Of a stretch of DNA of 64,000 nt, positions 17,192 to 25,385 are shown piece by piece. Both the position numbers and the translations under genes were made by a program. Source of the DNA: Lutibacter sp. (GTDB lineage Bacteria; Bacteroidota; Bacteroidia; Flavobacteriales; Flavobacteriaceae). The stretch covers positions 43,632-107,631 of the forward strand of contig JAUXPH010000058.1 in the NCBI GenBank assembly GCA_030683995.1, written 5' to 3'. The notes beneath the pieces were generated by a model, which was given only the letters and a program-made list of their open reading frames with translations, made no database searches and was not told the DNA's origin. Each line of letters opens with the position of its first letter. The first letter of the stretch is position 1.

Positions 17192-17638
17192 ATGGCACTA
17201 AATTTTAATCAATTCGCAAAAGAAGGCAATGCATTTTTGAAGGAATTTGCAAAAAAAATAAATATGCCTAATGACACCGATAAAGCAGGAAGAATTTTGT
17301 CTTCTATCTTACACGGACTTAGAGAAGTGATCACCATTGAGGAATCTTTGCAGTTAATTTCACAGTTCCCTATGTTTTTAAAAGCGGTTTATGTGAACAA
17401 ATGGTCTACACGCAGAAAGAAAAAAGTAAAAACAATGACCGATTTTATTGATTTAATTAGAGAAATGAACGGCGTAACTGCTTTAAACGATTTTGAATCT
17501 GAGGAAGTGGCTGAAAATTATATCAATGCAACATTTATATTGTTGCGCAAATATGTTTCTTTAGATGAATTGGAGGATCTTAGAACGGTGCTTCCAAAAG
17601 ATTTAAAGTCTATTGTTTATCAGAATGCAATGTTTTAA
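17192..17638 (+). CDS. DUF2267-like protein
   Basis: A 148-aa soluble protein matching the DUF2267 pattern: FLKEFAKKINMPNDTDKAGRILSSILHGLREVITIEESLQLISQFPMFLKAVYVNKW, then the second half DLEELRTVLPKDLKS-like EDLRTVLPKDLKSIV. The family occurs with universal stress proteins and hibernation factors in oxygen- and energy-limited bacteria, which agrees with the surrounding genes. No biochemical role is known. Its stop is followed after 20 nt by the tandem start-codon repeats that lead into the hydrolase gene. Confidence 0.85.
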   Translation: MALNFNQFAKEGNAFLKEFAKKINMPNDTDKAGRILSSILHGLREVITIEESLQLISQFPMFLKAVYVNKWSTRRKKKVKTMTDFIDLIREMNGVTALNDFESEEVAENYINATFILLRKYVSLDELEDLRTVLPKDLKSIVYQNAMF

Positions 17639-17658
17639 ACAAAGCTAAAAATGATTTT

Positions 17659-17940
17659 ATGAAACGAGCATAACAAATTTTAATACACAGTAGAATGATT
17701 AATAGCGACCAGCATCTGTACCAATAAAAAATAAAAAATAAACAGATGAAACGAGCATAACAAATTTTGATACACAGTAGAATGATTAATAGCGACCAGC
17801 ATCTGTACCAATAAAAAATAAAAGATAAACAGATGAAACGAGCATAACAAATTTTGATACACAGTAGAATGATTAATAGCGAACCTGCCTGTCCGGCAGG
17901 CGGGCTGCAGCTGTACCAATAAAAAATAAATAGTAAACAG
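17659..17940 (+). repeat. Start-codon-linked repeat, three tandem units
   Basis: Units start at 17659, 17746 and 17833, each with ATGAAACGAGCATAAC, and measure 87, 87 and 108 nt. The last ends AAACAG directly before the hydrolase ATG at 17941. Units 1 and 2 are nearly identical. Unit 3 carries a net 21-nt insertion, a GC-rich palindrome. Each unit contains CATCTGT or CAGCTGT, able to pair with ACAGATG at its end. Minus-strand ORFs over this array are artefacts of the repetition. Not a CRISPR: there are no unique spacers. Confidence 0.9.
17884..17904. repeat. GC-rich palindrome nested in repeat unit 3
   Basis: CCTGCC-TGTCC-GGCAGG with further G residues, 21 nt. A near-identical palindrome lies at 62671-62691. 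It accounts exactly for the extra length of the third start-codon repeat, so it entered an existing copy. Confidence 0.8.
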
Positions 17941-18621
17941 ATGAAAAGCTTGACAAAAACCTTCATAGAAGTTGATATTGCTATCGGCGAAGTGCTTTTA
18001 AAAGGAAATTTAAGATTAGCGGAAGATCCGAAAGGGATTGTGTTATTTTCTCACGGTAGCGGCAGCAGCAGGCTGAGCATCAGAAATAATTATGTCGCAA
18101 GTTTGCTGTATGAGCAAGGTTTTTCCAGTTTGCTTTTCGACTTATTAACCGCCAAAGAGGATTTAATTTATGAAAATCGTTTTGACATAGAATTGCTTAC
18201 CGAACGTTTGGTTAAAGTCACATATTGGGCAATGAATTACAAAGAAACGAAAAAGCTGCCAATAGGATATTTTGGAGCCAGCACCGGCGCAGCATCTGCT
18301 TTAAAAGCCGCCGCCCAAATGGGAAACAGCATAAAAGCAATTGTATCAAGAGGCGGCCGTCCAGATTTGGCGATGCCAGTTTTAAAGAGCATTAAAACGC
18401 CAACGCTTTTAATTGTTGGGGGAAAAGATGATATTGTAATAGGTTTGAATAAAAGAGCAAAAGCGGCGATTGGTGGTATTTGTGAATTAAAAATTATTGA
18501 AGGTGCCACACATTTATTTCCGGAAGCAGGAAAACTCGAAATTGTGGCCAAACTTACTGCGGAATGGTTCGACAAGTATTTAAAAAAGAAAGCTAAAACT
18601 GAACGTGATGTTTACAAATAG
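17941..18621 (+). CDS. Alpha/beta hydrolase (dienelactone hydrolase type)
   Basis: 226 aa. The oxyanion region FSHGSGSSRLSIRNN, the nucleophile elbow GYFGASTGAASAL (GASTG), the acid loop GGKDDIVIGLN and the His in GATHLFPE are all present in order. No signal peptide. Proteins of this type are commonly found overlapping a phosphoribosyltransferase gene in stress regions, as here (14-nt overlap). The substrate is unknown. The three tandem repeats just before the ATG may affect its translation. Confidence 0.87.
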   Translation: MKSLTKTFIEVDIAIGEVLLKGNLRLAEDPKGIVLFSHGSGSSRLSIRNNYVASLLYEQGFSSLLFDLLTAKEDLIYENRFDIELLTERLVKVTYWAMNYKETKKLPIGYFGASTGAASALKAAAQMGNSIKAIVSRGGRPDLAMPVLKSIKTPTLLIVGGKDDIVIGLNKRAKAAIGGICELKIIEGATHLFPEAGKLEIVAKLTAEWFDKYLKKKAKTERDVYK

Positions 18622-19261
18622 GGAAGAAGCGGGCAAATTGCTGGCAAACAAATTAACAAATTATAAGGATAATAATGAGGTGGTTATTGTTGCAATTCCA
18701 CGAGGCGGTGTTCCGGTTGGCTATGAAATTGCCAATAAATTAAATGTTCCTATAGAAATAGTGCTTTCAAAAAAAATTGGTCATCCTTTCAATAAAGAAT
18801 ATGCCATTGGTGCCGTTACTTTAGAAAACAGTATTTTAAGTGATGCCGCAAAAGAAGTTTCTCCCGTATATATTTATGATGAAACCGAACAAGTGAGGGC
18901 TTTGTTAAAACAGCGCCATCAATTGTATTATGGCGAAAAAAAACCAATGTCACTTAAAGACAAAATAGTTGTTTTGGTTGATGATGGCATTGCCACAGGA
19001 AATACCATTATTTCGTGCATACAACTTCTACAGCTTCAAAAACCTTCAAAAATAGTGGTTTCCTTGCCCGTTGCGCCAAATTCGGCCTTGAGAAAAATAA
19101 GGGAAATGCCAGAAGTTAATGAAGTAATTTGCTTGTCGGCTCCGGTAAATTTTCAGGCAGTCGGACAGTTTTATGAAGAGTTTGACCAGGTAAATGATAA
19201 TGAGGTGGTTGCATTGTTAAAAAAAGCAAATAAGGATTTTAATTTTAAAAATTCTAAATAA
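18608..19261 (+). CDS. Phosphoribosyltransferase-domain protein
   Basis: 217 aa from the ATG at 18608 (MFTNREEAGKLLANKL), overlapping the hydrolase gene. It has VVIVAIPRGGVPVGYEIA, IEIVLSKKIGHPFNKEYAIGAV and the PRPP-binding loop IVVLVDDGIATGNT. The family is a distinct type I PRTase group often linked to dienelactone hydrolases, Usp proteins and hypoxia genes. Its substrate is not established. Translational coupling suggests it works with the hydrolase. Confidence 0.88.
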   Translation: MFTNREEAGKLLANKLTNYKDNNEVVIVAIPRGGVPVGYEIANKLNVPIEIVLSKKIGHPFNKEYAIGAVTLENSILSDAAKEVSPVYIYDETEQVRALLKQRHQLYYGEKKPMSLKDKIVVLVDDGIATGNTIISCIQLLQLQKPSKIVVSLPVAPNSALRKIREMPEVNEVICLSAPVNFQAVGQFYEEFDQVNDNEVVALLKKANKDFNFKNSK

Positions 19262-19494
19262 TTATGATTAAGAACATTGTTGTAAGGTCAAATTATTAAA
19301 GACAAACAGATCGCCTCGCTGGGGATTTAATAACTGGATTCTTTCAATATTCAAACTTTGGCGTGGATTATGGAATAAAACGACATCTAAAAAACAAGGC
19401 TGCAATACCCGATTTCTGGGCTTTATGAATATTGAACTTCCAAAATTTAGTTCCTTTTATCCTTTTTTCAATCTATTTTTTTTAAAATACCCAC

Positions 19495-19797
19495 TTATAA
19501 ATAATGTTTCATTTCGCTTTTTCGTTTTTGTAGCTGTTTGTCTAAGTCGCGCAAGGTTTCATCGGTGGCAGCTTCAAAACTTTCTTCATCAGAAAAGGCA
19601 AAAATTCTCGGGCCGGGAAGGCTTAGTCTTATTTCGCAAACTTTACCTTTTCCTTTTGTGTCAGGTTCTAATTTATAATATACATCGGCCCTAATCAGCC
19701 ATTCATATCTATCCGACATTTTAAGTAGTTTTTTAATCACAAATGATTCCACAGCTTCACTTTTTGGAACTTGCACAAATTGAATTTTAATTTCCAT
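19495..19797 (-). CDS. hpf: Ribosome hibernation promoting factor (short HPF/RaiA type)
   Basis: A 100-aa protein of the HPF/YfiA group: KIQFVQVPKSEAVESFVIKKLLKMSDRYEWLIRADVYYKLEPD, then CEIRLSLPGPRIFAFSDEESFEAATDETLRDLDKQLQKRK. The C-terminal ESFEAATDETLRDLDKQL helix is the family mark. It binds idle ribosomes near the decoding site under energy stress. No long C-terminal domain is present. Preceded at 67 nt by FNR-type promoter C, which implies induction under low oxygen. Confidence 0.93.
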   Translation of the reverse strand: MEIKIQFVQVPKSEAVESFVIKKLLKMSDRYEWLIRADVYYKLEPDTKGKGKVCEIRLSLPGPRIFAFSDEESFEAATDETLRDLDKQLQKRKSEMKHYL

Positions 19798-19832
19798 AAT
19801 AATTATATTTTAAATTAAAAGGAGTTTGATTT

Positions 19833-19875
19833 TAAAGGTATTCAATGCAGTTGCCACTGCCAATGATAAATATCA
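19833..19875 (-). promoter_or_regulatory. FNR/CRP-type promoter, site C (hpf)
   Basis: TGATATTTATCA on the minus strand (19864-19875), 23 nt, then TACCTTTA (19833-19840). Start codon of hpf 36 nt beyond the box. Same geometry as sites A, D, E, F, G and H. Confidence 0.75.
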
Positions 19876-19936
19876 AATGCAGGAAAATTACAACAAAAAC
19901 TTTTGGATAATATTTTATCGGTGAATTTTTTGAAAT

Positions 19937-20326
19937 TTACATATTTGCCAAAACTCTTTTAAGTTTATCACCTATTTCCAAAGCAATCGGTGCCAAAGAT
20001 TCATTGACTACAGCTTGCATAGAAACAATCGGATTTATGGCCGAAACTTCAATAATTCCAGGTTCTTTTTCCTGTACAATAACGTTGCACGGAAGCATAG
20101 TGCCAATTTTGTCTTCAGCTTTTAAAGCTTTATAGGCAAATGGTGCGTTGCAAGCTCCCAAAATTCTGTAATTGTAAAAATCCACGTCCAGTTTTTTCTT
20201 CAAGGTGGCTTTTATGTCTATCTCCGTAAGTACGCCAAATCCTTCTTTTTGAAGTTCCGCAGTTACTTTTTCAATAGCTTCCTCAAAAGTGATGTTGTTT
20301 AATATGGTTGAATAGTAATAGTTCAT
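19937..20326 (-). CDS. DUF302-family protein
   Basis: A 129-aa protein with the DUF302 core: NITFEEAIEKVTAELQKEGFGVLTEIDIKATLKKKLDVDFYNYRILGACNAPFAYKAL, then GTMLPCNVIVQEKEPGIIEVSAI. The ILGACNP-like motif and the LPCN motif hold the two conserved Cys. The function is not known; the family is often induced by stress or low oxygen. No promoter of its own was found close by. The nearest co-oriented promoter is site D at 21290, about 950 nt upstream beyond the hairpin array, so its mRNA may have a very long structured leader. Confidence 0.9.
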   Translation of the reverse strand: MNYYYSTILNNITFEEAIEKVTAELQKEGFGVLTEIDIKATLKKKLDVDFYNYRILGACNAPFAYKALKAEDKIGTMLPCNVIVQEKEPGIIEVSAINPIVSMQAVVNESLAPIALEIGDKLKRVLANM

Positions 20327-20498
20327 TTTTTAGTTTTTTTGAATTTAATTGTTATGGTAAAACAGTAATTTACGAATATTATTTCAATAATAAATGTAAG
20401 AATTGTTACTTAACGCTTCAGCTTGTTGTTTTGAGTGGGTTATAAACGTATCATTATCCAATATTTTTTTGAAAAAGGAATACTGGTTTTTGTAAATA

Positions 20499-21230
20499 GA
20501 AACAGGAGGTCGCAACCTCCTGTTTCCTGAAGAGATTAAGTTTGTTTTATAACGCTAAACTTATTTTTCATATTGATTTATCTCTAAAATAACACCAATA
20601 CTAAAACTAATTTTACTTAAACAACACTTAAAAATCTTCATTTCAATCTGCACTGCTTTTCAACAATGTAAATCTATTTTTTGTATAGAAACAGGAAGCC
20701 GTAACTTCCTGTTTCCTAAAGAGATTTAGTTACTTTTTCTACGTTAAACTCATTTTTTACACCATCTTATTTCTAAGAGAATTCTTAAACAAGCCAATCT
20801 CAAAAAAATGTTCTAAATCTCTCTGTTTCAATCAACATTACTTTTCAATAATGAAGATCTATTCCCTATTAGCAGAAGCAGGAAGTTTTCAGTTTCCTGC
20901 TTCTTGAAGCGGTTAAGTTTGTTTTTTAACACTAACTAACTTATCATAGCATCTCATTTCTAAAACAATACTAAAATTAGCTATATTAAAACAACCACTT
21001 AAAACACTTCTTTGATCTGCACTATTTTGCAATAATGGAGACCTATTTTTCGATGGAAGCAGGAGGCCGAAACCGCCCGAGTCTATCGTGAAGAAATTAA
21101 GTTGTTCTCTGCAATTTTTAATTAATTTCTTACGTTACCTTATTTCTAAGACAAAACTAAAATCGATTTAATTTGTAAACCTTAAATTCTTCTTATTAGG
21201 CCATTATTGCCTTATAAAATGCAAATTTAT
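20499..21230 (-). repeat. Four ~185-bp tandem units with conserved hairpins, probably transcribed
   Basis: Hairpins start at 20499, 20688, 20875 and 21056, i.e. every 181-189 nt. Arms 1 and 2 read GAAACAGGA...TCCTGTTTC, arm 3 reads GAAGCAGGA...TTCCTGCTTC, where both partners of one pair changed. Unit 4 is decayed. Between hairpins the units share (ttaagtttgtttt)-like, (tttctaaaa)-like and (ctgcactnntttncaanaatg)-like blocks. No long ORF exists on either strand. Promoter D (21290-21332) points into it on the minus strand. No terminator is seen before the DUF302 gene at 20326, so it may be a separate RNA or the leader of that gene. Confidence 0.8.
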
Positions 21231-21289
21231 ATACGTGGGGAAATTTTATTTACTAAAAATCAAAGAACTTTATATTATATATTTTGGTG

Positions 21290-21332
21290 TAAAACTAAGG
21301 TCTAAATTGCAGGCCTGAAATGATATTCATCA
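21290..21332 (-). promoter_or_regulatory. FNR/CRP-type promoter, site D (hairpin array)
   Basis: TGATGAATATCA on the minus strand (21321-21332), 23 nt, then TAGTTTTA (21290-21297). It has the same geometry as the promoters of uspA, hpf and mlaE, but the next thing downstream is the tandem hairpin array and not a gene. Confidence 0.7.
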
Positions 21333-21383
21333 ATTTGGCAGATGATTGTTGTCAGTTTTTGAATATTTTTTATTTTCAAAATT

Positions 21384-21776
21384 TTATAAAAAAACAACAA
21401 TTCCATAACCCATATTCAGCAAAAACAAGCCTACAAAAAAAAGCATCATATAAATTAATTGAACAAATTTAATGTTGAGATAATCGAGCCATAAAACCGT
21501 TCGTTTAGGAAAAACAAACAACGACAAGCCAATAAATAGCGCTATCCAACCAATAATGGTGATAATTAACCGCCAGTCATCTTCCCAAATATTATGGAAT
21601 AAAATATTAAGCAATCCAATCACAATGGCCAAAAAAGAGAAAACAATGACAAATTTTTGATCCTCTAAATCTTTAATTACTTGTAAAATTCTTTTTGGGT
21701 TAAAACTTAAAATTAAAAAGAAAATGATAAAATACCATCCCCAAAATTTGGCTAAAAAAATTGACACTTCATCCAT
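21384..21776 (-). CDS. Small four-helix membrane protein
   Basis: 130 aa with four predicted membrane helices: FLAKFWGWYFIIFFLILSF, FVIVFSFLAIVIGLLNILFH, LIITIIGWIALFIGLSLFVF and FVQLIYMMLFFVGLFLLNMGY. The N-terminus is short and the WEDDWRL loop lies between helices 2 and 3. I know similar proteins as hypothetical flavobacterial membrane proteins and cannot assign a role. It follows uspA by 18 nt and probably shares its FNR-type promoter. Confidence 0.75.
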   Translation of the reverse strand: MDEVSIFLAKFWGWYFIIFFLILSFNPKRILQVIKDLEDQKFVIVFSFLAIVIGLLNILFHNIWEDDWRLIITIIGWIALFIGLSLFVFPKRTVLWLDYLNIKFVQLIYMMLFFVGLFLLNMGYGIVVFL

Positions 21777-21794
21777 AAAGCCAATGTTTAAATG

Positions 21795-22640
21795 TTATTC
21801 GTGCAGGACTAAAAAAGGAACATCGGTGTGATAACTAATCTCTTCCACAGTTGGCCTAAATAAAATTCGTTGAAAAAGATTGAGGCTCTTGGCAATCATA
21901 ATAATCATATCAATATCCCTGCTTTCCACAAAACATTGAACACCGTCTTCAATTTTTTTGTTGGTAATTCTGTGAAAACTATGCTTTTCTTCTGCAAAGA
22001 AATTTTTTAAATATTCTTTATTTTCAAGCTGAAAATCGGTTACTTCCTCATCTTTTTTAGCAATGTGCACAATTCTTAAAGCTGATTTATGCATTTTAAC
22101 AAATTCTAAAATATTATCCAAAATTTTGGTCGGATAAAAAAGATGATAGTCGGTAGGAAAAGCAATTTCTTCAAGTTCTTTAAATACCGCATTTTCAGGA
22201 ACTATCAAAACTGGACATTTTACCCGGGTAATTAAATCGCCGGTATTGCTGCCAATCATCACTTTTTTTAGGCCCGAAGCGCCTTTTGTGCCCATCACAA
22301 TAAGGTCTATATATTTTTCAGCAACATGGGCTTTTACGGCATCAATAAAATAATCATAATTGTTAAGCGTATAAAAACGATGTTTGGGATTGTGCGGCAA
22401 TAATTCAATTTTTTTTAACAAATTTTTTAAATTGGTTTTGGCCTGTTTTAAGATGGTTTTGTCAATGACTTCAATAGCCGGAAGCGGCATTACCGGTGAT
22501 TCGCCACTGGCATAGTTGTATATTAAAGTGACATGCAACAAGTAAAAATCGCACGGGGTGTTTTTAAAAAATTCTAAAGCGTATTTTACGGCGTTCCAGG
22601 AGTTTTCCGAAAAATCGGTGGGTATTAAAATGGTTTTCAT
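21795..22640 (-). CDS. Universal stress protein, tandem UspA domains
   Basis: 281 aa, two Usp domains. The first is complete, with TILIPTDFSENSWNAVKYALEF and the ATP-binding loop VMGTKGASGLKKVMIGSNTGDLITRVKCPVLIVPE. The second (IAFPTDYHLF...MIIMIAKSLNLFQRILFRPTVEEISYHTDVPFLVLHE) has a degenerate nucleotide loop. The family helps survival in starvation and anoxia. Expressed from FNR-type promoter E, 58 nt upstream, and followed by a small membrane-protein gene. Confidence 0.92.
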   Translation of the reverse strand: MKTILIPTDFSENSWNAVKYALEFFKNTPCDFYLLHVTLIYNYASGESPVMPLPAIEVIDKTILKQAKTNLKNLLKKIELLPHNPKHRFYTLNNYDYFIDAVKAHVAEKYIDLIVMGTKGASGLKKVMIGSNTGDLITRVKCPVLIVPENAVFKELEEIAFPTDYHLFYPTKILDNILEFVKMHKSALRIVHIAKKDEEVTDFQLENKEYLKNFFAEEKHSFHRITNKKIEDGVQCFVESRDIDMIIMIAKSLNLFQRILFRPTVEEISYHTDVPFLVLHE

Positions 22641-22666
22641 GGGTTTGATTTATTATTATGTACAAT

Positions 22667-22709
22667 TAAAATTATATTCTTATATTTTAATGTAAAATGA
22701 TATATATCA
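22667..22709 (-). promoter_or_regulatory. FNR/CRP-type promoter, site E (uspA-like gene)
   Basis: Perfect palindrome TGATATATATCA (22698-22709), 23 nt, then TAATTTTA (22667-22674) on the minus strand; the start codon follows 26 nt after the box. Confidence 0.78.
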
Positions 22710-22847
22710 ATTTGAAAATATTAAATATTGGAAAATATTAAATATTAGAAGTTAAAAGTTAAAAGCCGGAAGTCCGAAGACGGAAGACTGAAGTTAGAAG
22801 TTTGGAAATTAATCGCGATTAATTCCCCTCTCGAGACCTGTGTTGAG

Positions 22848-22882
22848 CGCGGTCACTGAGCGTAGCCGAAGTGGAGCCGAAG
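22848..22882. repeat. Dispersed intergenic repeat (gcggtcactgagcgtag...), copy 1
   Basis: The 34-nt core gcggtcactgagcgtagnc/gaagtggagccgaag recurs in reverse at 52371-52404 with one change. It is the common low-complexity intergenic type of flavobacterial genomes; non-coding. Confidence 0.75.
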
Positions 22883-22895
22883 CAGGGGCTAGGGG

Positions 22896-23030
22896 CAATG
22901 TCATTAAGTTAAGACATTTATACTATATTTTTATCCTTCCGAGGTACGAGGAATCTCATCATACGTGCTCATTTGTTGCGATTCCTCCTTTGTCGGAATG
23001 ACAAATATTACCTTAACTTAATGACATTGG
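22896..23030. repeat. 135-nt MITE-like element with perfect 18-bp inverted ends
   Basis: The ends are caatgtcattaagttaag (22896-22913) and its exact complement (23013-23030). Inside is a second, smaller inverted pair (gaggaatctcatca and gattcctcc). The inner part is related to DNA at 1748-1770. No ORF. It sits between the divergence point of uspA and the convergent end of the regulator gene, in otherwise repeat-rich DNA (22740-23040). Confidence 0.75.
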
Positions 23031-23064
23031 GGGCTGGGGATAGGATTAAAGTTCAACAATTTGG

Positions 23065-24120
23065 CTAAAAAACTTTTTTCAGCTTCTCAATATTCAGAAT
23101 TTTAATGCTTCTTCCTTCGATTTCAATAAGGCCGTCTCTTTTAAAATCGGAAAGTGTTCTGATAAAAGTTTCAGTGGCAATGCCTGCAATCCCTGCCAAA
23201 TCGGTTCTTGATATTTTAGGATTGTCGTTATTGGATTTTTTCATTTTTTCAGAAAACTGCAAAATGGTATTTGCTGTTTTTTTTCGAACGGAACTATAGG
23301 CCATTTGCAGCAATTGGTCTTTAATTTCTGAAACATTGTCGGTGATATAATCTATTAATTCAAAAGTAACTTCGTGATTTTTTTGTAAAATACTTTTGAA
23401 TTCACTTTTTAACAATCTTAAAACTTTTACGTTTTCAATGGCTGCAGCCGATTCCTGATAAGCAATATTGTTTGAAAACGACGTAAAACCAAAAAAGTCA
23501 TGCTCTTTATGCAAGCCTGTGACCAACTCTTTCCCTTGTTCATCAATTTTAAAAGTTTTTACAATTCCTTCGTTTATCAAAAAGACAAAATTTGAATTGT
23601 CGCCTTCATTATAAATAATTTCACCTGGAATAAAGGAGAATTCTTCCACATTTTCCACAAAGAAATTTTTAAGCTGGTTCAATGTTTTTAGTTGGCTGTC
23701 TGTGAAATCTAGTTCGAATTTCCTTTCTTTTTCCTCATTTTCTTTTATAATGGCAACCCTGGCCAACCTGCTTTCTATGGCGCTAAACAGCTCCGATTCA
23801 TCAAATGGTTTTGTGATATAATCATCGGCGCCCATATCCATTCCTTTGCGAATGTCTTTATGTTCAGTTTTTGCCGATAAAAAAATAAACGGAATATGTT
23901 TGGTTTCCTTTTCTTTTGAAAGTATTTGAAGTACGCCGTAGCCATTTAATTCGGGCATCATAATATCGCACAGAATAATGTCTGGCAGTTGTTTTTTAGC
24001 TTCAGCAACACCAATTTTTCCGTTTGCGGCAGTAAAAACTTTATAATTGGCCAATTCCAAAAGCTCCGCTGTATTTTCCCTTACAACAATATCGTCTTCT
24101 ATTAATAAAACCTTTTTCAT
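23065..24120 (-). CDS. Response regulator with CRP/FNR-type DNA-binding module
   Basis: 351 aa in three parts. Receiver domain 1-120 with Asp9/Asp10, the phosphorylation Asp52 (DIILCDIMMPELNG) and Lys in ITKPFDE. Cyclic-nucleotide-type beta barrel about 150-265 (FSFIPGEIIYNEGDNSNFVFLINEGIVKTF). Crp-type winged helix about 270-345 (RKKTANTILQF, SRTDLAGIAGIATETFIRTLSDFKRDGLIEIEG). There is no N-terminal Cys cluster, so it does not bind an Fe-S cluster as FNR does. It overlaps its kinase gene by 4 nt. It is the obvious candidate to bind the TGAT-N4-ATCA sites A-H around it. Confidence 0.92.
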   Translation of the reverse strand: MKKVLLIEDDIVVRENTAELLELANYKVFTAANGKIGVAEAKKQLPDIILCDIMMPELNGYGVLQILSKEKETKHIPFIFLSAKTEHKDIRKGMDMGADDYITKPFDESELFSAIESRLARVAIIKENEEKERKFELDFTDSQLKTLNQLKNFFVENVEEFSFIPGEIIYNEGDNSNFVFLINEGIVKTFKIDEQGKELVTGLHKEHDFFGFTSFSNNIAYQESAAAIENVKVLRLLKSEFKSILQKNHEVTFELIDYITDNVSEIKDQLLQMAYSSVRKKTANTILQFSEKMKKSNNDNPKISRTDLAGIAGIATETFIRTLSDFKRDGLIEIEGRSIKILNIEKLKKVF

Positions 24121-25385
24121 AATTTTTTAATTAAGGGTAATTCAACAAAAAAGGCAGAACCTTTATTTTCGGTACTTTTAAAATGAATGGTTCCGCCTAA
24201 GTTTTTTAAATGTTCTTTAACAATGTTTAAACCAATGCCTGTTCCTTGAATATTTAATGCATTTTCTGCTCTATAATAGCGATTAAATATAAATTTTTGA
24301 TCTTTTGCAGGAATTCCTATTCCGCTATCAGCAACTTTTATAACAAGGTTATTTGCTTTTTTAGAAATTTCTAGATTAATTTCTGTGTTTTCGGGTGAAT
24401 ATTTTATAGCATTATATATCACATTTGATAAAATAAGCTCTAAAATATTTTCGTCTTGTTCCAACACATAATCACTTGTATTTTCTGAAATTGTTATGTG
24501 TTGCCCGCTTTTTAAAAGCATATTGGCATTGTAAACCACTTCATTAATGACTTTGCTTAAATTAAAAATCTTGAATTTATAATTTTGATTGCTAGCATCT
24601 AAACGCTCCAAGGATATAAAATCGTTTAAAATGTTGTTTAGATAATGAACTTTGTCTGTGATTGTTTTTAAATGTTTTTCCCTTTTTTCCTGTTGCTCGG
24701 TCAGCTGGTATCTTTCCAATAAAATGGCAGAGGTTAAAATTCCGCTTAAAGGTGTTTTGAATTCGTGCGAAACCAGCGACAAAAATTTGCTTTTTAATTC
24801 ATTAAGTTCTTTTTCTTTTTTTAAGGCATCTTTAAGTTTATTTTCAATTTCAATTCTTCTTTTCAATTCATCTTTATAATCGCGGTTTACTTGTTTTAAT
24901 TGTTTGATGGTATTTTGCAATTCAGCAGTGCCAATTTTAACCTTTTCTTCCAGAACAACTTTTAAAGAATCTATTTTTTTTTCAGCTTCCCTTTTAAGAG
25001 TCATATCAATAATTAACACCATCATATACTCCCGTTCATAAATCGCAAATGGATTTAGGGCAATTTCAACAGGAAATTCCTTATTGTTTTTTGTAATGCC
25101 AAATAAGTACAATCCACGTGCGTATTTTTTGCTATTCATTCTGTTTGTGAAATAGACATATTGATTTTTATGGGTAGTTTGGTATCTTTTTGGCAAAAGA
25201 ATGTCTTTAGATTTATTTGTCAATTCACCCTTATTGTAGCCAAACATTTTTTCTGCGGAAGTGTTTGCTGTAACAATATTTGTATTTTCATCAACAATAA
25301 TAATGCCTTCCGGAATGGCTTCAAAAAGAATATTGAAGATCTCTTGATTTTGGTAAAACACGGTATTTTTATTGATTTTGAACAA
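24117..25385 (-). CDS. Soluble PAS-domain sensor histidine kinase
   Basis: 422 aa, no membrane segment. A PAS domain lies at about 15-130 (NILFEAIPEGIIIVDENTNIVTANTSAEKMFGYNKGEL), then a coiled coil (150-200), the HisKA box FLSLVSHEFKTPLSGI with the phosphorylated His, and the ATPase elements SNVIYNAIKYSPEN, KVADSGIGIPAKD and GTGIGLNIVKEHLKNLGG. A cytoplasmic PAS suggests sensing of redox state, oxygen or a small ligand. Its stop overlaps the start of the REC-CRP regulator, so the two form a cognate pair. Confidence 0.94.
   Translation of the reverse strand: MFKINKNTVFYQNQEIFNILFEAIPEGIIIVDENTNIVTANTSAEKMFGYNKGELTNKSKDILLPKRYQTTHKNQYVYFTNRMNSKKYARGLYLFGITKNNKEFPVEIALNPFAIYEREYMMVLIIDMTLKREAEKKIDSLKVVLEEKVKIGTAELQNTIKQLKQVNRDYKDELKRRIEIENKLKDALKKEKELNELKSKFLSLVSHEFKTPLSGILTSAILLERYQLTEQQEKREKHLKTITDKVHYLNNILNDFISLERLDASNQNYKFKIFNLSKVINEVVYNANMLLKSGQHITISENTSDYVLEQDENILELILSNVIYNAIKYSPENTEINLEISKKANNLVIKVADSGIGIPAKDQKFIFNRYYRAENALNIQGTGIGLNIVKEHLKNLGGTIHFKSTENKGSAFFVELPLIKKL

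Noticed and set aside
17659..17940. Possible CRISPR array
   Set aside because: Repeat units adjoin directly without variable spacers, and there are no cas genes.
17610..17966. Minus-strand ORFs of repeated sequence (INHSTVYQNLLC)
   Set aside because: They are produced by translating the tandem start-codon repeats on the wrong strand; no start signal or family.
20499..21230. Small ORFs in the hairpin array (for example a 26-codon one starting MKIFKCCLSK)
   Set aside because: The frames and start codons are not conserved between the four units, so coding is unlikely.
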